Shown here: piece after piece, positions 45,356 through 57,845 of the stretch
Layout of the letters: each line of letters starts with the position of its first letter
Numbering within the stretch: position 1 is the stretch's first letter
Assembly (NCBI GenBank): GCA_026874595.1
Contig: CM049314.1
Coordinates: forward strand, 30,883,729 to 30,947,728
DNA: 64,000 nt
DNA from: Sipunculus nudus
Taxonomy: Eukaryota > Annelida > Sipuncula > Golfingiida > Sipunculidae
Reading direction: 5' to 3'
The notes under the pieces: generated by a model
Told to the model about the DNA's origin: nothing
The model's input: the letters and a program-made list of their open reading frames with translations, nothing else
The model's database searches: none
Program-made: the position numbers and the translations under genes

Positions 45356-46026
45356 ACAGAGGCGGATACAGGAATTTAGAATGGGGGGGGGGGGCACATT
45401 GCGAGGCCGCGAACCGCCGAAAAGGGAAGGGGAAGGGTAATTTTTTTGTTGTTGAAAATTTAGGTTGTATACGTGCACTCTGGGGTTGCTCAAATGCATT
45501 ATAAAGCAAGACATAGATTGTAACTAGGAGCGTGTCGGTTTTCTTTGAGTTTTTTTTTTCCAGATTTTTTTCCTAAATTCTGGAAACCTGGAGACGTCAC
45601 TTCATTTGACCTCTACGATATTGACGTCACCATGACGACTGACGTCAGCTACTCAGTATAAAAGATAAAGGTATCCGTGAACATAACGATACCTCCTTTT
45701 GTTCGTAGGATTTCTCAACAAGTTTTCAATTGAATTTTTTTAACATTACTTTTAGATATTACTTCGGGTTCCATATGGTATCCCCACAGGAATCTACACT
45801 AGATGATATTAACTGTAACAACTTTTCCTTTGTAACAAACGATTCACTAGCAGGGGAGGAGCAAAGATTTTGAAAAGGGGGGGGGAAGGGGAGGGGCAAC
45901 AAAGGATGACCTAAAAAAAGGCCCCCGTGACCAGAAAAGGGGGATGGGGTGCAAGCCACAAAATTTTGTCCGCAACCCTTAAAAAAAAGGTTGCTCCCCC
46001 CCCCCCCCCGAGGATCCGCTTCTGAA
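45356..46026. mobile_element. Putative element with inverted GGCGGATCC...poly-G ends
   Basis: Left end AGAGGCGGATACAGGAATTTAGAATGGGGG and right end (read inverted) AGAAGCGGATCCTCGGGGGGG resemble each other. A further GGGGAGGAGCAAAGATTTTG block lies inside at about 45858. Ends of this GGCGGATCCAGGAATTT type are familiar from repetitive elements in invertebrate genomes. No transposase frame; no clear target duplication. Confidence 0.4.
45621..45664 (+). promoter_or_regulatory. Candidate promoter: two CRE sites plus TATA box
   Basis: TTGACGTCAC (45621-45630) and TGACGTCA (45640-45647, a perfect CRE palindrome) stand 10-36 bp upstream of TATAAAAG (45657-45664). This arrangement is typical of CREB/ATF-responsive TATA promoters. 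Transcription would start near 45690, but no convincing ORF or splice donor follows. It sits inside the putative element at 45356-46026. Confidence 0.35.
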
Positions 46027-46129
46027 GTCTAGACATCCAGGCTGACTCGCATACATATTGATCATGATATCTGAGGGAAGCGGTTACATGAGAAAAAAAA
46101 TACCTCTTATCAATCACGTATAAATAGGT

Positions 46130-48376
46130 TCACCATATATCAGATGAATCTTTGGACCAAAAGCTGATAAGCCCACGAGAGGTGTTGGGTGATTTCTGAC
46201 ACCATTTTACAATTAGGGTGCGAAGCAGAGAACAGCACCTCGCCATCCTGGTGGTAAGTTGGTTTTATTTGGCCCGCTCGCGAGTAGTCGATCTAATATA
46301 ATATAAGACATTACTTCTCAATTGAATATAACAAAATGCTACTGTTCACATTACGGATCTGATGATAGTATGTGCCATCAGTTTAAAACTAATGAGCAGC
46401 AAAATACACGTATTTACTACTGTAACCAAGACTAGTTCTTCCATAATATGTTGCAATAAAAACATTTTTATTAAAAGTGATCAAGAGTGTTTAGTTTGCT
46501 AGTTTTGTTGTTAACATACCGTGTATTTCAAGAATCAAGTGTTATTCTGAAATATGATTTTCATGTGACCTGTACCTTATATACCTACCAACACACAAGG
46601 CAAAAGAAAAGTATATATATATATGATTTATATATTAAACGATATTCATTCGATAACATATATGATATATTAATATATCCTTATTACTGAACACATATGA
46701 CTTAATAAAATGCAGTAGAAAGTGTTGCCGCATCACAGGCTATAAACATAAAGTTGGAATATTTATACAAAGGATACACAGTCATTCCCATTCGTCTGTC
46801 TGTTTGTGCGTGTATTGTGTTTCTGTGTTTTGTGTCTGTTCACAATACAAGTCACGCAGTCATGCCAGGACATTTTCAAAACCCCTCGTCCATACTCCAG
46901 TGAAGAATTGGGTAGATTTTAGTATAGGTTGAATATTTGTTTTTTTTAATATCCACAAATGTGCCGACATATATGGACGGATGAACCTAGGAATATTGCC
47001 TAAATATGTGAATGCGAACCCGTTTTTTTTTAATTTCGAAAAAATAACAGTAATCCAGGAAATAGGGTTAAACTTACCTCAAAGCGTCGTTCACAGGTAA
47101 AACTATTTGGTGTGTTTCCCCCGATATCTAAAGTCAGTTGCGATGCCATATCATTATTTTACATCTGCATTTAAAACGGAGAATTAAAAAAACAGGGATA
47201 GGTATGGCAATCAGTTTTGGCTTTGTTGGCGTGGATCGTACATGATTATATGATTCATTAGAAAAGTTTCTGATAATGGCCTTTTATACTCACTCTCCTT
47301 TTGTACAGGTTGAGGACGCCGGACGACCTGGGTAAACTCACAGGCCTAGGGGCCCAGCAACACACTAATATCGTCAGGTAGGGGAGTTTTTTTTTAATCC
47401 TAATATAGCTAATGCCTAAAAAAGCACCTGTAAAATAGGTTATCAGTTTGATGCCCATGTCCACATCCAATGTGACGTTCCCTGTGTTAGTGGGGTGGAT
47501 AAATATCTTCAAGTATAACAAAAGACGCCATTGTTTAAAATGGCCGCAAATGAACTTTTAATTTCCAAAACATGATCCTGACATAGTCTTAAAAGGAAGA
47601 AGACTATTATAAAGCATGTCATGAAATAATTTGAATGTGCTAATTTGAATTTTACTTTTTTTACTTGATTTGCCTCATATATATTTGCTTGCAGAGCATC
47701 CATTCATGAAAGTAGATTTAAATTAAAATTGTCAGTATATTTATTTTATTTTTTACAATTGTTTAATGGTGGAAATGTCTTTTCAAACTTTCTGGTACAC
47801 ATTATAATGTACATCCCTGATTATATCGAACATTTTGAGAGTGCAAAAAATGGTCCTTAAATGAGTTTATCCTTTATCTACTTAAATATATGCAATTTGG
47901 CCATATGCTGTAAGGCATTGTAATTAAGTAGGTTTCTCATCGGTAATATATAGCTTGCTTTCTAAATAACATAAGTCAAAGTATTTAGAGGCAAACTGGG
48001 TAAGATTTAAAGTGACTCAAAGTTGTGTCAGAGAAAAGTTATAAAATGATACTCAGTGTAATAAACTGGAAATCTGTAACTTATAGGGTAGTCCAGTTAC
48101 TCACTCTCGCTTGACAGCAAACTATTAGATTTAACGAGATTTACCGTTGTTTCACGGAAATCTTTAAAGGATCTACATAATGCGGATGAATGGATCTTTA
48201 TTGCTTTATCAGTGACAAAGATGTAAAATGAAATGGACAGACAGACAAACAAAAGAACCAGGGTCAAGACCAAGTCAGTAATTCCTTCATGCCGTATCAA
48301 ACGACGACAAAATGAGCTATAGTAGGTGTCGCTATGATAATTACCGTTTTTCCTTGATCAGACGACAGGCCTTAAA
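46130..48376. other. Intergenic, no gene recognised
   Basis: AT-rich, with short ORFs under 90 codons on either strand and no recognisable domains or paired splice sites. Confidence 0.45.
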
Positions 48377-48721
48377 ATGCCGCCTGCTTCATTTAATCGC
48401 CGGGGAAAACAAGGTCTCAGAAAAATAAACGCCGGCCTTAAATTACGCTACCGAGGAAGCGGAAATCTTGCGCTTCTAAAGAAGCTACTGATTTTCCCGC
48501 TGTCTGCTTTGACCGTTTATGATGCACTTAAACACCAGGTGGCCTGTCTGCTGAAAAAAAAAACAGCTGATGTGACCATCAGCCAACAAAATGCCAGTCA
48601 ACAACCACTCGACAGGTATCAGGCTCCGTCCAAAAACAACGTGTTGGGGGCCATTCCCTCTGAGCCTGTGGCCTGTTCACACGGTTGCTGGGGCGATGAG
48701 CTGTCACTCAAAATGAAATAA
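48377..48721 (+). CDS. Unrecognised 114-codon open frame
   Basis: Starts MPPASFNRRGKQGLRK (basic N-terminus) and ends at TAA 48719-48721. It has no signal peptide, membrane helix or known motif that I recognise. It is longer than chance frames nearby, but lacks upstream promoter or splice evidence. It may be spurious or a fragment of a repeat. Confidence 0.15.
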   Translation: MPPASFNRRGKQGLRKINAGLKLRYRGSGNLALLKKLLIFPLSALTVYDALKHQVACLLKKKTADVTISQQNASQQPLDRYQAPSKNNVLGAIPSEPVACSHGCWGDELSLKMK

Positions 48722-49442
48722 ACAACAGAAGCTCCGTGTATTCCTCGCTTGGCTGGTAAACCGTTTTTGTCTTGCAGCACAAAGTCTCATCTGATTGGAC
48801 AAAAATACAGTCCTCCCCTTTTGTGTAAAGATTCAGGATACGAGGTCAAAACAAACAGCGCTTAGGATATAGGTAGTTGGTCAATAGGTAAAGCGCTGTG
48901 TGAAGAGCGTAGCCTTAAATAGACGCCAGTGTTGTTCAGAGGCCGGTTGACCGAGTAGTTTCCATGTTTTCCAACCATATTTCTTATTCCCGCCACCAAA
49001 CAAATTGACCGGAGACTTTTGTGTGAATTTTGAATTGTGTTCATAACATTTGTTATCTCTTTAAATCTTTCTTTTTTCTTACGTGCGTGCCTGTTTCCAT
49101 GAGAAACACCATATATTCTCGATTCGTCCATTATGATTAAAGCCGATCACAGCTCCCAGTAAACGCTGCACAAATACGTCAGCAGTGAGAAGGCTAACTT
49201 TGTCACTGTTGAGAAGCTAGGTAAAAATAGCATCGCTTGTCACAAGCGGTACAACTTGGTAAGATCGGAGCCTACCTCACGGATGTTTAAACAGAACCAG
49301 ATACGTTTGGGCACATATCTCTTGTGTAGCCCCAAAACACCAAAACTACACTTCTGACATATTAAAAAAAAAATAATAGTATTTACTCTTTTCGACAACT
49401 ATACATTCAGTGGAATATTCCTGGCAGTAAATGTCACATACC

Positions 49443-49735
49443 AGTATGTACCTGGTCGGAAACGCTTGTGAAACGTTGTGGCAAGCAGAGTTAGTTAAAA
49501 CTGGATAGGGAAGTGGCATGAAAATGAATTACACAGTGCCGTTATACGTGCCGAACCCCCGTATTTTGATGGAACCAATATTACCAGTTGTACATGGTGT
49601 AGAGTCAGTGGAAGAGCCACCTCTTGTTCAGTATATACCAGGTCGGCAACGTGTCAATAAGCTGCGTCAAGCTGTATTAGTTAAAACAGGAGAGGAAAGT
49701 GTCATGAAAATGAATAACGCTGAGCCGTTATAAGT
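49443..49735 (+). repeat. Direct repeat, two units of roughly 100 bp about 185 bp apart, with an open frame
   Basis: CAGTATGTACCTGGTCGGAAACG...GTTAGTTAAAACTGGATAGGGAAGTGGCATGAAAATGAATTACACAGTGCCG (about 49450-49540) recurs in variant form at about 49630-49732. An open frame (49518-49733) covers part of unit 1 and all of unit 2, so its protein shows MKMNYTVPL near the start and MKMNNAEPL at the end. The second unit stays open where the first has stops. Family not recognised. Confidence 0.55.
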
Positions 49736-49739
49736 ATTG

Positions 49740-51626
49740 ATTGGTCTTTTACCACCTGTAGGGATGGTGAAATTGACCTTAGAATGGACAGAGTCGCAAA
49801 ACTTTTATTATAACTGGTTCAGTTATAGGGTCCATTTTCTACAGTCTAAAATATACGAAAAATGCACAGTTGTACCTCAACCGAAAAAAAATTGTTATTA
49901 ACTTTCAATGTTTAGTCATTCTAAAAATAGCCTTAGACATAGCCTGACAATGTTAACCCATTTTCACAATTACATATGTGAGACAATTTCAAACTGAAAA
50001 TATCAGAATCCCAAACTTGTTTAAAACGTTTTTAATCGAAATGTTGATGGTTAAATACATCTCAACACAAACAACTTACTACCAATCGACATATTACCTG
50101 ACACGCTTTCTCAGGGTTGTACTTTCTTATAGAACACATCAATCATGGCCGTCATCTTGATAAACAGCGGCCATCTTTGATTATTTTCATTTATGTAGGC
50201 GACCAACATTTCCTTACATTTAATGGGAGTTCAATATCACCAGAGTAATATGATGTTTTTAGTATTTATTCTGGTGTTGCAGTTTTAGGTAAGTATGTTT
50301 GTTTTTCTAAATTGCTATATATAAATACGCTTTATCAGTTATAGATGTTAACGGGGGAACGTAGGTTTAGGGAAGCAAGGTGTTTTATTAGATTGCAGTT
50401 TCAGTTCTTTTCACTTCTATAAAACATGTCAATTAAACTTTATGAAACAGCTGTAAGAAAAATAACGTCAGCACCTGATCGAACATAATCTGACATATTA
50501 TTTTAGTCATTGAAAAGTTTTAACCAAAGAGTAACCAAAGATTTCAGTTAAGTGGGTGTTTCTTTTCATAAATAAGTTTAACAAAGGTCTCCTACCGTCA
50601 CTTGTTAATAATTTATTTTCAGTAAATACTAATGTTTATAATACCAGACAATGTTAACATTTATAATTACCAAATAGTAAAAGTGCAGCAATGTATAGAA
50701 CTATCCGTTTCAAATGGGTTAATTTATAGAATGGTTTCAGGATAGTATTTGACAATACCAAGTCTGTCTACGTGTTTAAGAAAAAGATTAAACGGCATTT
50801 AATATCTCAAAAGAAGATAATTAATTCAATATAAAATATTTCGTTCAACTATTCATGCACATTTCCTGTTTACTGCACAAAATTACCTGTTTGCCCTGAT
50901 TAATAAATGCACTGTTATTAGTAAAGGGGCATGTGCCTCTTTAATGTTTAGCCCCCTTTGATCAATGGCATAAAATGTATATTTGTTCGTGATATATCAG
51001 CATGATTTGAAGCATGTTTCTATTTGTATTATGCCTTGGTCAATCAAGTTCAAGTTCAAGTTCATTTCGTGACGCTTTGAGAATTGTTTCTTGTCCAACC
51101 CGTCACACCTTGTCAAGAAAGTTTCCTTTAAAAGCATTAGTTGATGAAGTTTTCAAGACAAAGCATGTGCAAGCTTCATTTTCTCATAATCTTGTTTAAG
51201 GATGCGAGCCCATTTAATATCCATGCATTGAACGGCAGATCTTCATGATATTGTAAGGCGATAGGCCAGATGCGTTGTTAGGGTGTATCGCGTAGACATC
51301 GTTATATATGCTCAGGGCACCATAGACAAAACTATAATCTACCATGATCAATCTACTTGGTGCCTTCTAGCAGTCAAACGGCCCAGTAGATTGTCAGAGA
51401 TTGTAGAGAATCGATCAGCGGAGGCACGGTTTCCCAGTGTAATGAAAGTCATAGTCTGAAGGCGAGATATGTAGCTCACAAAAGGACCTGTGAGTTATGT
51501 TAACAGATGGACTTGTAAATGTCTGTTAATTATCAGCACCGGTAACGCCCAGGAACAAACCAGAGGACTAAACATTGATCTTTTCGTGGTACCGAACATG
51601 ACCCGAGTTGTATCATGTTCGTGTAA
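49740..51626. other. Intergenic, no gene recognised
   Basis: AT-rich sequence. A 61-codon ORF at 51014-51199 begins with a Ser run from a short (AAGTTC)n repeat and is not recognised. Confidence 0.45.
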
Positions 51627-51627
51627 A

Positions 51628-51927
51628 GCCCCCGTCCCATATAAGCACGGATGAACAGGGCAGTCCCAGAAAGTGCCGAATCCTTACACGGCGGCTACAC
51701 GGACCACCCCGGATGTAGCCATCACCCCGGACCGTCACGGTCGATTACGGCAGGTTTAAACTTACCAAAACTGCGGTGTTGGCCTCCGGGAGCCCCAAGC
51801 ATCCCAAGCACGGACATTCCAGGACCAACAGGGATCGCCGCGGACCATCACGGCGGCTACATGGTTCACATGCCGGATCGTGCCGGATGTGATCCCTGTT
51901 GATCCGGCATCTATATGGGACTGGGGC
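51628..51927. mobile_element. 300-bp GC-rich element with terminal inverted repeats
   Basis: Left end GCCCCCGTCCCATATAAGCAC; right end (inverted) GCCCCAGTCCCATATAGATGC: 15 of the first 16 bases match. Both ends are flanked by TAAA, a probable target duplication. Inner GGATGAACAGGG and CCCTGTTGATCC also pair. The interior has repeated CACGG(C/A)GG motifs. No coding function: the 83-codon ORF inside is composition-driven. Non-autonomous DNA element; superfamily unknown. Confidence 0.7.
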
Positions 51928-51928
51928 T

Positions 51929-52630
51929 AAAGGATACTGGAATTATCAAAAGTGCTTTACAGTGGCGGCTGAGTATCTTACGGACACTATCACCATGATC
52001 CGACAGTGGAGGCTATTAGCTTATCATTCAGTGTTATGGTAGGGTGATTTCCTAGGAGAGACTGTGGTGAACCAGTTATTTTTTTCATCCGAGAGAACGC
52101 CAGTGAATATTGTTGCTGGGTACAGATACACAGGCCAACATTCCTAAATAGTCACATGCACGACGGTCATGTGACCAGCGGACCAGCTTCATTGTTCAGA
52201 GAACATTATGTGTTGTATTGAAATAACAAGTTACCGTATAAGGATTAAACTGGATTCCGTGTTTTGGGCATAAATAGGACACGGTGGAAATTTTCACGTC
52301 TGTATAGAACACTGTCTCTAGAGAATTGTGTTACTTTATTTCATTATATTTCATTGTTTACTTTACACATGCCTGTCTCATTTCTTGAGTGTATCAGCAC
52401 TCAAGCCCACAACAGAACACAAGACAGTGGCTAAGTAACAGGGAGTTTATATGAAAAAAAAAATACGGAATTCAAAATCACCTGATAAGGGCCTGTTACG
52501 CCTCACTCCACATTAAAAACACTGGTTACGCACTAAATAAAACTGGTAAAAGCACCTGGTAAACAGTATTAGGACCTCCTGAACTGGCAATACTGGACCC
52601 TAACTGGCGGTACTTGATCCCTCAGGAAAC
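51929..52630. other. Intergenic, no gene recognised
   Basis: Nothing supportable seen. Confidence 0.45.
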
Positions 52631-52645
52631 CGGCTTGCAGTCCCT

Positions 52646-52866
52646 TTTTGGACACTGGGTGGCAGCATCTCTCTGGGCAGTGGGCAGCAACACATCTCTG
52701 GACATTTGGTAGCAACACCTCTCTAGACCACCGGCTGACAGCACCTCTCTCGACACTGATCGGCCAGCACCTCTCTGGACATCGGGTAGCAGGACCTCTC
52801 TGGGCAATGGGCGGAAACATCTCTCTGGACTCTATCGGGCTGGCTTCTGGACACTGCTGGCTCCAC
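52646..52866. repeat. Minisatellite, about nine units of 25-26 bp
   Basis: Units of the form CTCTGGACATCGGGTAGCAACACCT repeat with substitutions. Because 25 is not a multiple of three, the frame shifts from unit to unit; the open frames on both strands reflect absence of stops in the unit and not coding. Confidence 0.85.
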
Positions 52867-54070
52867 AGACTGTCTTCACATTAAGTATGCTCTCTTTAAA
52901 TACCTTTCTATCCTAAAGGCTCATTTACATTGAGAAGACTAAATATTTAAAGCCTGGTCTATGGCTAAATTATATTCATGAATGGGCTGAATACTAAATA
53001 GGCTAGAAACAAAAACACACTAAAACCCAAAGCGCTCGGCATAACAAAGGCAAAACTGGACCTGCAGCGCACTCGGTAGCTTATATTGAATACCGCCATT
53101 GTCTTACATTACAATACTCTGACCGATGCGTCGGTTCCCACTCAACAACTGCACCGCTTACCCATACAGCTAAACCGAGAAATGAAAATAAACCGGATTA
53201 AACGAAAATAAACGATCCATTTTGTGTACAATGTTTCGAAAAAGCTTCTGCATTGATAAACGCTGGTAATATTTATCAGTGTTTTCTGTTTTCACTGAAC
53301 TCATGGCTTCCCCATTTTTTCATATAATATTCGCCCCTAAAAGAGACACAGCTTGAGACTTTTTAATAGGGGATGACCATCGTTTTGGCCGAAATAAAAG
53401 ATACAGCACACTTTCGCAGCAGCAAACTGCTGAGGAAAAAGAGAAATTCTGCCAATATAAGAAAGTTAATGCAAACGTATACAATGTTAGAAAAAAATCA
53501 GAAATATGAGTATAAAAAATAACTATGGCATCACACGGCTGGCCGTGCTGTTTAATCACATTAATTATTTTATGTGTCTATGTGTATAATTTCTTGAAAC
53601 GACTTACAGTTGTTATGTAATCATTGATGGGGAGCAGTCCAAGCATCGGCAAAGTGATGTTTTCAGATATATGGCTATTCACAGTGATGGTATAAAATGG
53701 AAAGCAAAGCATATGCCGGAATATACCATTGATGAAGAATTTATTCTAATTGCCTAGGCTTCACATGAAATGATGCGCCGTAAGGTGTATGATAAGCTTT
53801 TACTAGAGGTCATAGAATAGTATAATTGTTGACATGTTGCGCTATGTCTGACTGTAATTAAGGGGATAGGAACATTATTTCTTTTATCAATAACTGGCAA
53901 GTTTACTATCAGTGATGTTCATTTCGGAACCGAAGCTGACTCTGGATGATGATTTTACCGCAATGATTAGTATCACAATTGTTTGAACTTTGCAAACTTT
54001 TTTTTGTAGAATTTACATATAAACAAACGAGAAACACTGTGCAACATAGTCAAATGTCCTTTCTTTGTTT
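52867..54070. other. Intergenic/intron sequence upstream of UGT-C
   Basis: No gene recognised. The 3' part presumably belongs to the intron ending at 54076. Confidence 0.45.
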
Positions 54071-54076
54071 TCGCAG
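54060..54076 (+). other. Predicted 3' splice site before UGT-C coding exon
   Basis: A polypyrimidine tract TTTCTTTGTTTTCGCAG is followed by GATTTGGACCCACAATGG, so the coding ATG lies 15 bp inside the exon. The same architecture as UGT-A and UGT-B supports a leader exon further upstream. Confidence 0.6.
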
Positions 54077-54090
54077 GATTTGGACCCACA

Positions 54091-55641
54091 ATGGCGGAGA
54101 TTCCTCAAGTGGCATCTGCGAGGTACAGCTGGGGCTATGTTGTTTTGTTCTTGATGGCAATTGGTATGGCAGAAAGCTACAGTATATTGCTGGCCCCCTG
54201 TGAACTTACCAGTCACATGCTGCAGTTTACACGTCTGGCCATTCAACTGTCAAACAGAGGCTATAACGTCACACTGGCACTTCCTAGCAACTACGAACTA
54301 CGGGAAAAAGAGATAAACCGTGTTAATATTGAGAGATATCGAAAGGAGCATACTCTTATGTTGCATAAGCCGACGTGGGTACAGAAGGGACTTCAAGCGG
54401 GACTTTCAGACTCTTTCTGGCAGAACATGGATTTTTTGGTGGTATCACTTGAACAATTAGATGCCACAGCGGAGTTGATGGTCGCAGACACAGATTTCAT
54501 AAAGAGACTTGAGAAGAGGCGATTTGATCTAGCTTTGGTAGACTATTTACCTTCAACAATGTACGTTGCATATTAGCTTTCTATCCCTTATGCCACGTAC
54601 GGTATCTATTGTGATATGAAATATATACCACACCAACCATCATATATTCCTGGGTTATACATGGCCGCTAATGATCGCATGACTTTTTTTGACAGAGTAA
54701 TAAATACTATTTGGTATTTTTGGGAAGAGATTAACCATCTGATTCCGGATAACAGAATTTCTAGAATTTATATTTCTGAGAAACCTCCAATGACAAGAGG
54801 GGACCTGACCGCTGGTGCTTCAGCTTGTTTTATTCATAGGAGCCCAGAGACTGATTTTGCAAGACCCTTGCCCCCTCATGCAATCTATCTCGGACCAGTC
54901 ATATTTCCGACCAAACCACTACCAAGTAATATTCAGAAATTCATAAATGATGCGGCATCTGGTTTCATTGTGGTTTCCTTTGGAACATGGATGAATAAGC
55001 TTCCATCTGAAGTGTATCAGATCATGTTTGATGTATTCAAGAAGCTTGATCAACGTGTAGTTATGGTTTGTCCGCTGGAGTTAAAACCATCAGCATCAGA
55101 CAACGTTCTTATATTGTCATGGCTACCACAGAGTGATCTCCTTTCGCAGAAAAATGCCAAACTGTTAATTTACCACGGCGGGGCAAATTCCATGTTTGAA
55201 GTGGCCTATCATGGAGTTCCATCCATCATTATTCCTTTCCTGATTGATCAGTACACGAACGCACTGCTAACCAAGTCAAAGGGTTACGGTGCGGTACTTC
55301 ACGTATCAGAGCTAACCGTTGATAATTTGAATAATTTAATCCAGAAGGTCTTGAAAGATGAGGAAATCGGCAGAAGGGCGCGGGAGGTATCAAGCATAGC
55401 GCAAGAAAAGCCAAATTCAGGACTTGATGCTTTAGATTATTGGGTCAAATATTTGATCAAATATGGCGACAAATTCATCAAGTCTGAAACTTTGTACACT
55501 TTGCCATATGTCGTATATAAGGGTTATGATGTGAGCGTTTTCTTGTTGAGTATGCTTTGCTGCTTATGCATTTGTGTATACCTATCATGTGTCTGGATGT
55601 GTTCCTATTGTAGGAACATTGGAAAGATGAAAACAGACTAA
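54091..55641 (+). pseudogene. UDP-glycosyltransferase (UGT-C) with a single in-frame stop
   Basis: The coding exon encodes 516 residues if the TAG at 54574-54576 (codon 162) is ignored. The same frame continues straight after it with LSIPYATYGIYCDMKY, matching UGT-B LSIPYAQLAVTCEGAKW; UGT-B has AAA (Lys) at this position. Domains: signal peptide/hydrophobic segment (about 14-29), acceptor domain with catalytic-type His42 (LTSHMLQF) and Asp151 (LALVDYLP), donor-binding region SWLPQSDLL, YHGGANSMFEV and FLIDQYTNA, a C-terminal membrane helix (about 487-505), and a KMKTD tail matching the KxKxx ER-retrieval pattern. So it is a canonical UGT in every visible residue but the stop. It is either a very young pseudogene, a segregating null allele or an error in the read. 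UGTs conjugate small lipophilic molecules in the ER lumen. Confidence 0.85.
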
Positions 55642-56022
55642 TATTTATCATGTACAGATTTTTTTTTTTTAAACTAAATTGAAAATACATATAACTTAAA
55701 GTCTGCTCAATAGTAATTTCACCATGCTGTCGGAAAAATCTAATTCAGAGCTTATTGTTTTTTTTCAAATATATGGTCGATTATTATTTACGAACTGTTT
55801 CCCTGCTCAATGGTAAGTTTAATTTAAGAAAAATGCCTACAATACTTTATATTTCTGATTGTATTATATGTACTTTTGCATGCATGTTATGCTGCTTAGC
55901 TTGATTACATGGCCAAACAAATGACCGTTCTTTTTGTAATTGTATAACAAGAGTGAATCCTGCATTCAAAATTGAAAAATTACGATAAACGTTGAACACT
56001 TGACATGTTTTTCAATTCAGCA

Positions 56023-56027
<5 letters not shown>
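55642..56027. other. 3' flank of UGT-C
   Basis: AT-rich, presumably 3' UTR followed by intergenic sequence. No feature recognised. Confidence 0.5.
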
Positions 56028-56070
<43 letters not shown>

Positions 56071-56158
56071 TTAAATATATTTCTGGGATTTTACCTATTG
56101 CAGGTTCGACACAAACTGAAGAAGTATGCAACAAAGCTTCTCATGATCAGGTCTGACA

Positions 56159-56225
<67 letters not shown>
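56028..56225. repeat. Two (TA)n microsatellites
   Basis: TA runs at 56028-56062 and 56161-56225, separated by about 100 bp of ordinary sequence. Confidence 0.95.
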
Positions 56226-56226
<1 letters not shown>

Positions 56227-57840
56227 TCCTTAATTAATACTGCTATAACAGCAATTACAAATAAAACTACCACTTCTAATGATACTGCAACAACTATTTC
56301 TTCTTCCACATCGACTATTTCTGAAACAGCTAATTCTGCTACTATACTGCTACTACAACCACTGCTACTTATACTGCTAGTTATACTAGAAACACTGCTG
56401 TTACTAATACTAAAATCACTGCTACTACCTCTTGTCTACTACTTCTTCTACTACTTCCACTATTATTGAAACTACTTTTAATACTGCTGCTTCTACAAAT
56501 AAATTTACTAATTCTCCGAACACTACTACTAATAATACCTTTACCACATCCATTACTACTTCTTCCACTACAAGTAATAATAAGAATACCACCACTACAA
56601 CTACTACAACTAGTTATACAGCGATATTTCCTGCTACTACTACTACCAATACTACCACCAATACTACTACTACAACTACTACACCACCTACTAGTAATAA
56701 TAATACTACCACTGCAACTACTACAACTATTTCCACTGCCGGAACTGCGATAACATTTACTGCTACTTCTATTTCTACCACTACTTCTTCTACTACTATT
56801 AATATTAATACTTCTACTACAAGGACTTTCACTAAACAACTTATACTGAAACTATAGAGCTATCACTACTAAATCTACTTCGAGAACTATTGCAACTGCA
56901 AATACTGCTACAACTGGTACAACCGCCACTACCACTAATACAACCACTTCTATTACCCCCTCTCTAGCTTTAATGATACTACTACAACTACTTCTTCTTC
57001 TTATGATTACTACTACTACGACTACTACCATAAGACTTCTTCTCCTACTTCGACTTTACAACAACAACTACTTCTACTACTACTTATACTACAACTTATT
57101 ATACCTGTACATCCTGTTACTTGCACTGTGATAGTATTAACTGATACTACTAATGCCAAATATAAGATTAATACTACAACTACTGTTTCTACTATTTATA
57201 TTACTAATACTGCTACTTATACTATTACGACTACTCCTTTTACTACTACTGCTACTGAAAATAATACTACTACTTCTACTATTTCTACTTCTACTATACT
57301 AATACTTCAACAAATTCCTGATTCTACTGCTAAAAATTCTTCTCCTTCTGCTACAACTAATATAACTACTCTTTCTGCAACGACATGTTGCTACTACTAC
57401 TACTACTACTTCTACTACTACAACTACTGCCATTATTACTACTGCTACCAACAGTAAAATAACTACTAGTACAACTACTAATATTACGACGAATATTACT
57501 GCGACTGCTACTGCAACTACAACTGCTTCTACAACTACTAAAATCACCAATACTACTAATACTATTGCTACTTCTGCTTCTATTACTTACCATCTGATAC
57601 TGCTACTGCTGCCACTACTACAACTGCTACTACTTATACTACTAGTTATCCTCAAAATACTATTTATACATGTACTACAATTAATTCTACTTCTTCCAAT
57701 AACAGCTACTTTTACTACTCAGACTGCTACTATATATTGCTGCTACATTTACTACAATGACTACCACTACTACTTCTTCTACTTCTACTACAACTATTTC
57801 TACTACTGATGCTGCTACTACAATTACTACTACAACTACA
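56226..57840. repeat. Degenerate ACT/CTA trinucleotide-rich tract, about 1.6 kb
   Basis: The plus strand is dominated by TACTAC, ACTACT and CTTCTACTAC and is nearly free of G for long stretches. The ORFs read from it are low-complexity (Thr/Ser, Leu/Ile or Val runs depending on frame and strand) and not credible genes. It is a decayed trinucleotide microsatellite. Confidence 0.9.
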
Positions 57841-57845
57841 TTTAC

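Noticed and set aside
48862-49131. 89-codon minus-strand ORF
   Set aside because: Basic, unrecognised, no splice or promoter support; could not be separated from chance.
56101-56152. Exon-like 46-bp segment TTGCAG/GTTCGAC...GATCAG/GTCTGA between TA tracts
   Set aside because: Too short to judge, no partner exon, and flanked by microsatellites; splice-like dinucleotides are expected by chance.
56005-57593. Many ORFs of 70-154 codons on both strands
   Set aside because: All are translations of TA or ACT/CTA repeats (Tyr-Ile, Thr, Ser, Leu or Val runs); low-complexity artefacts.
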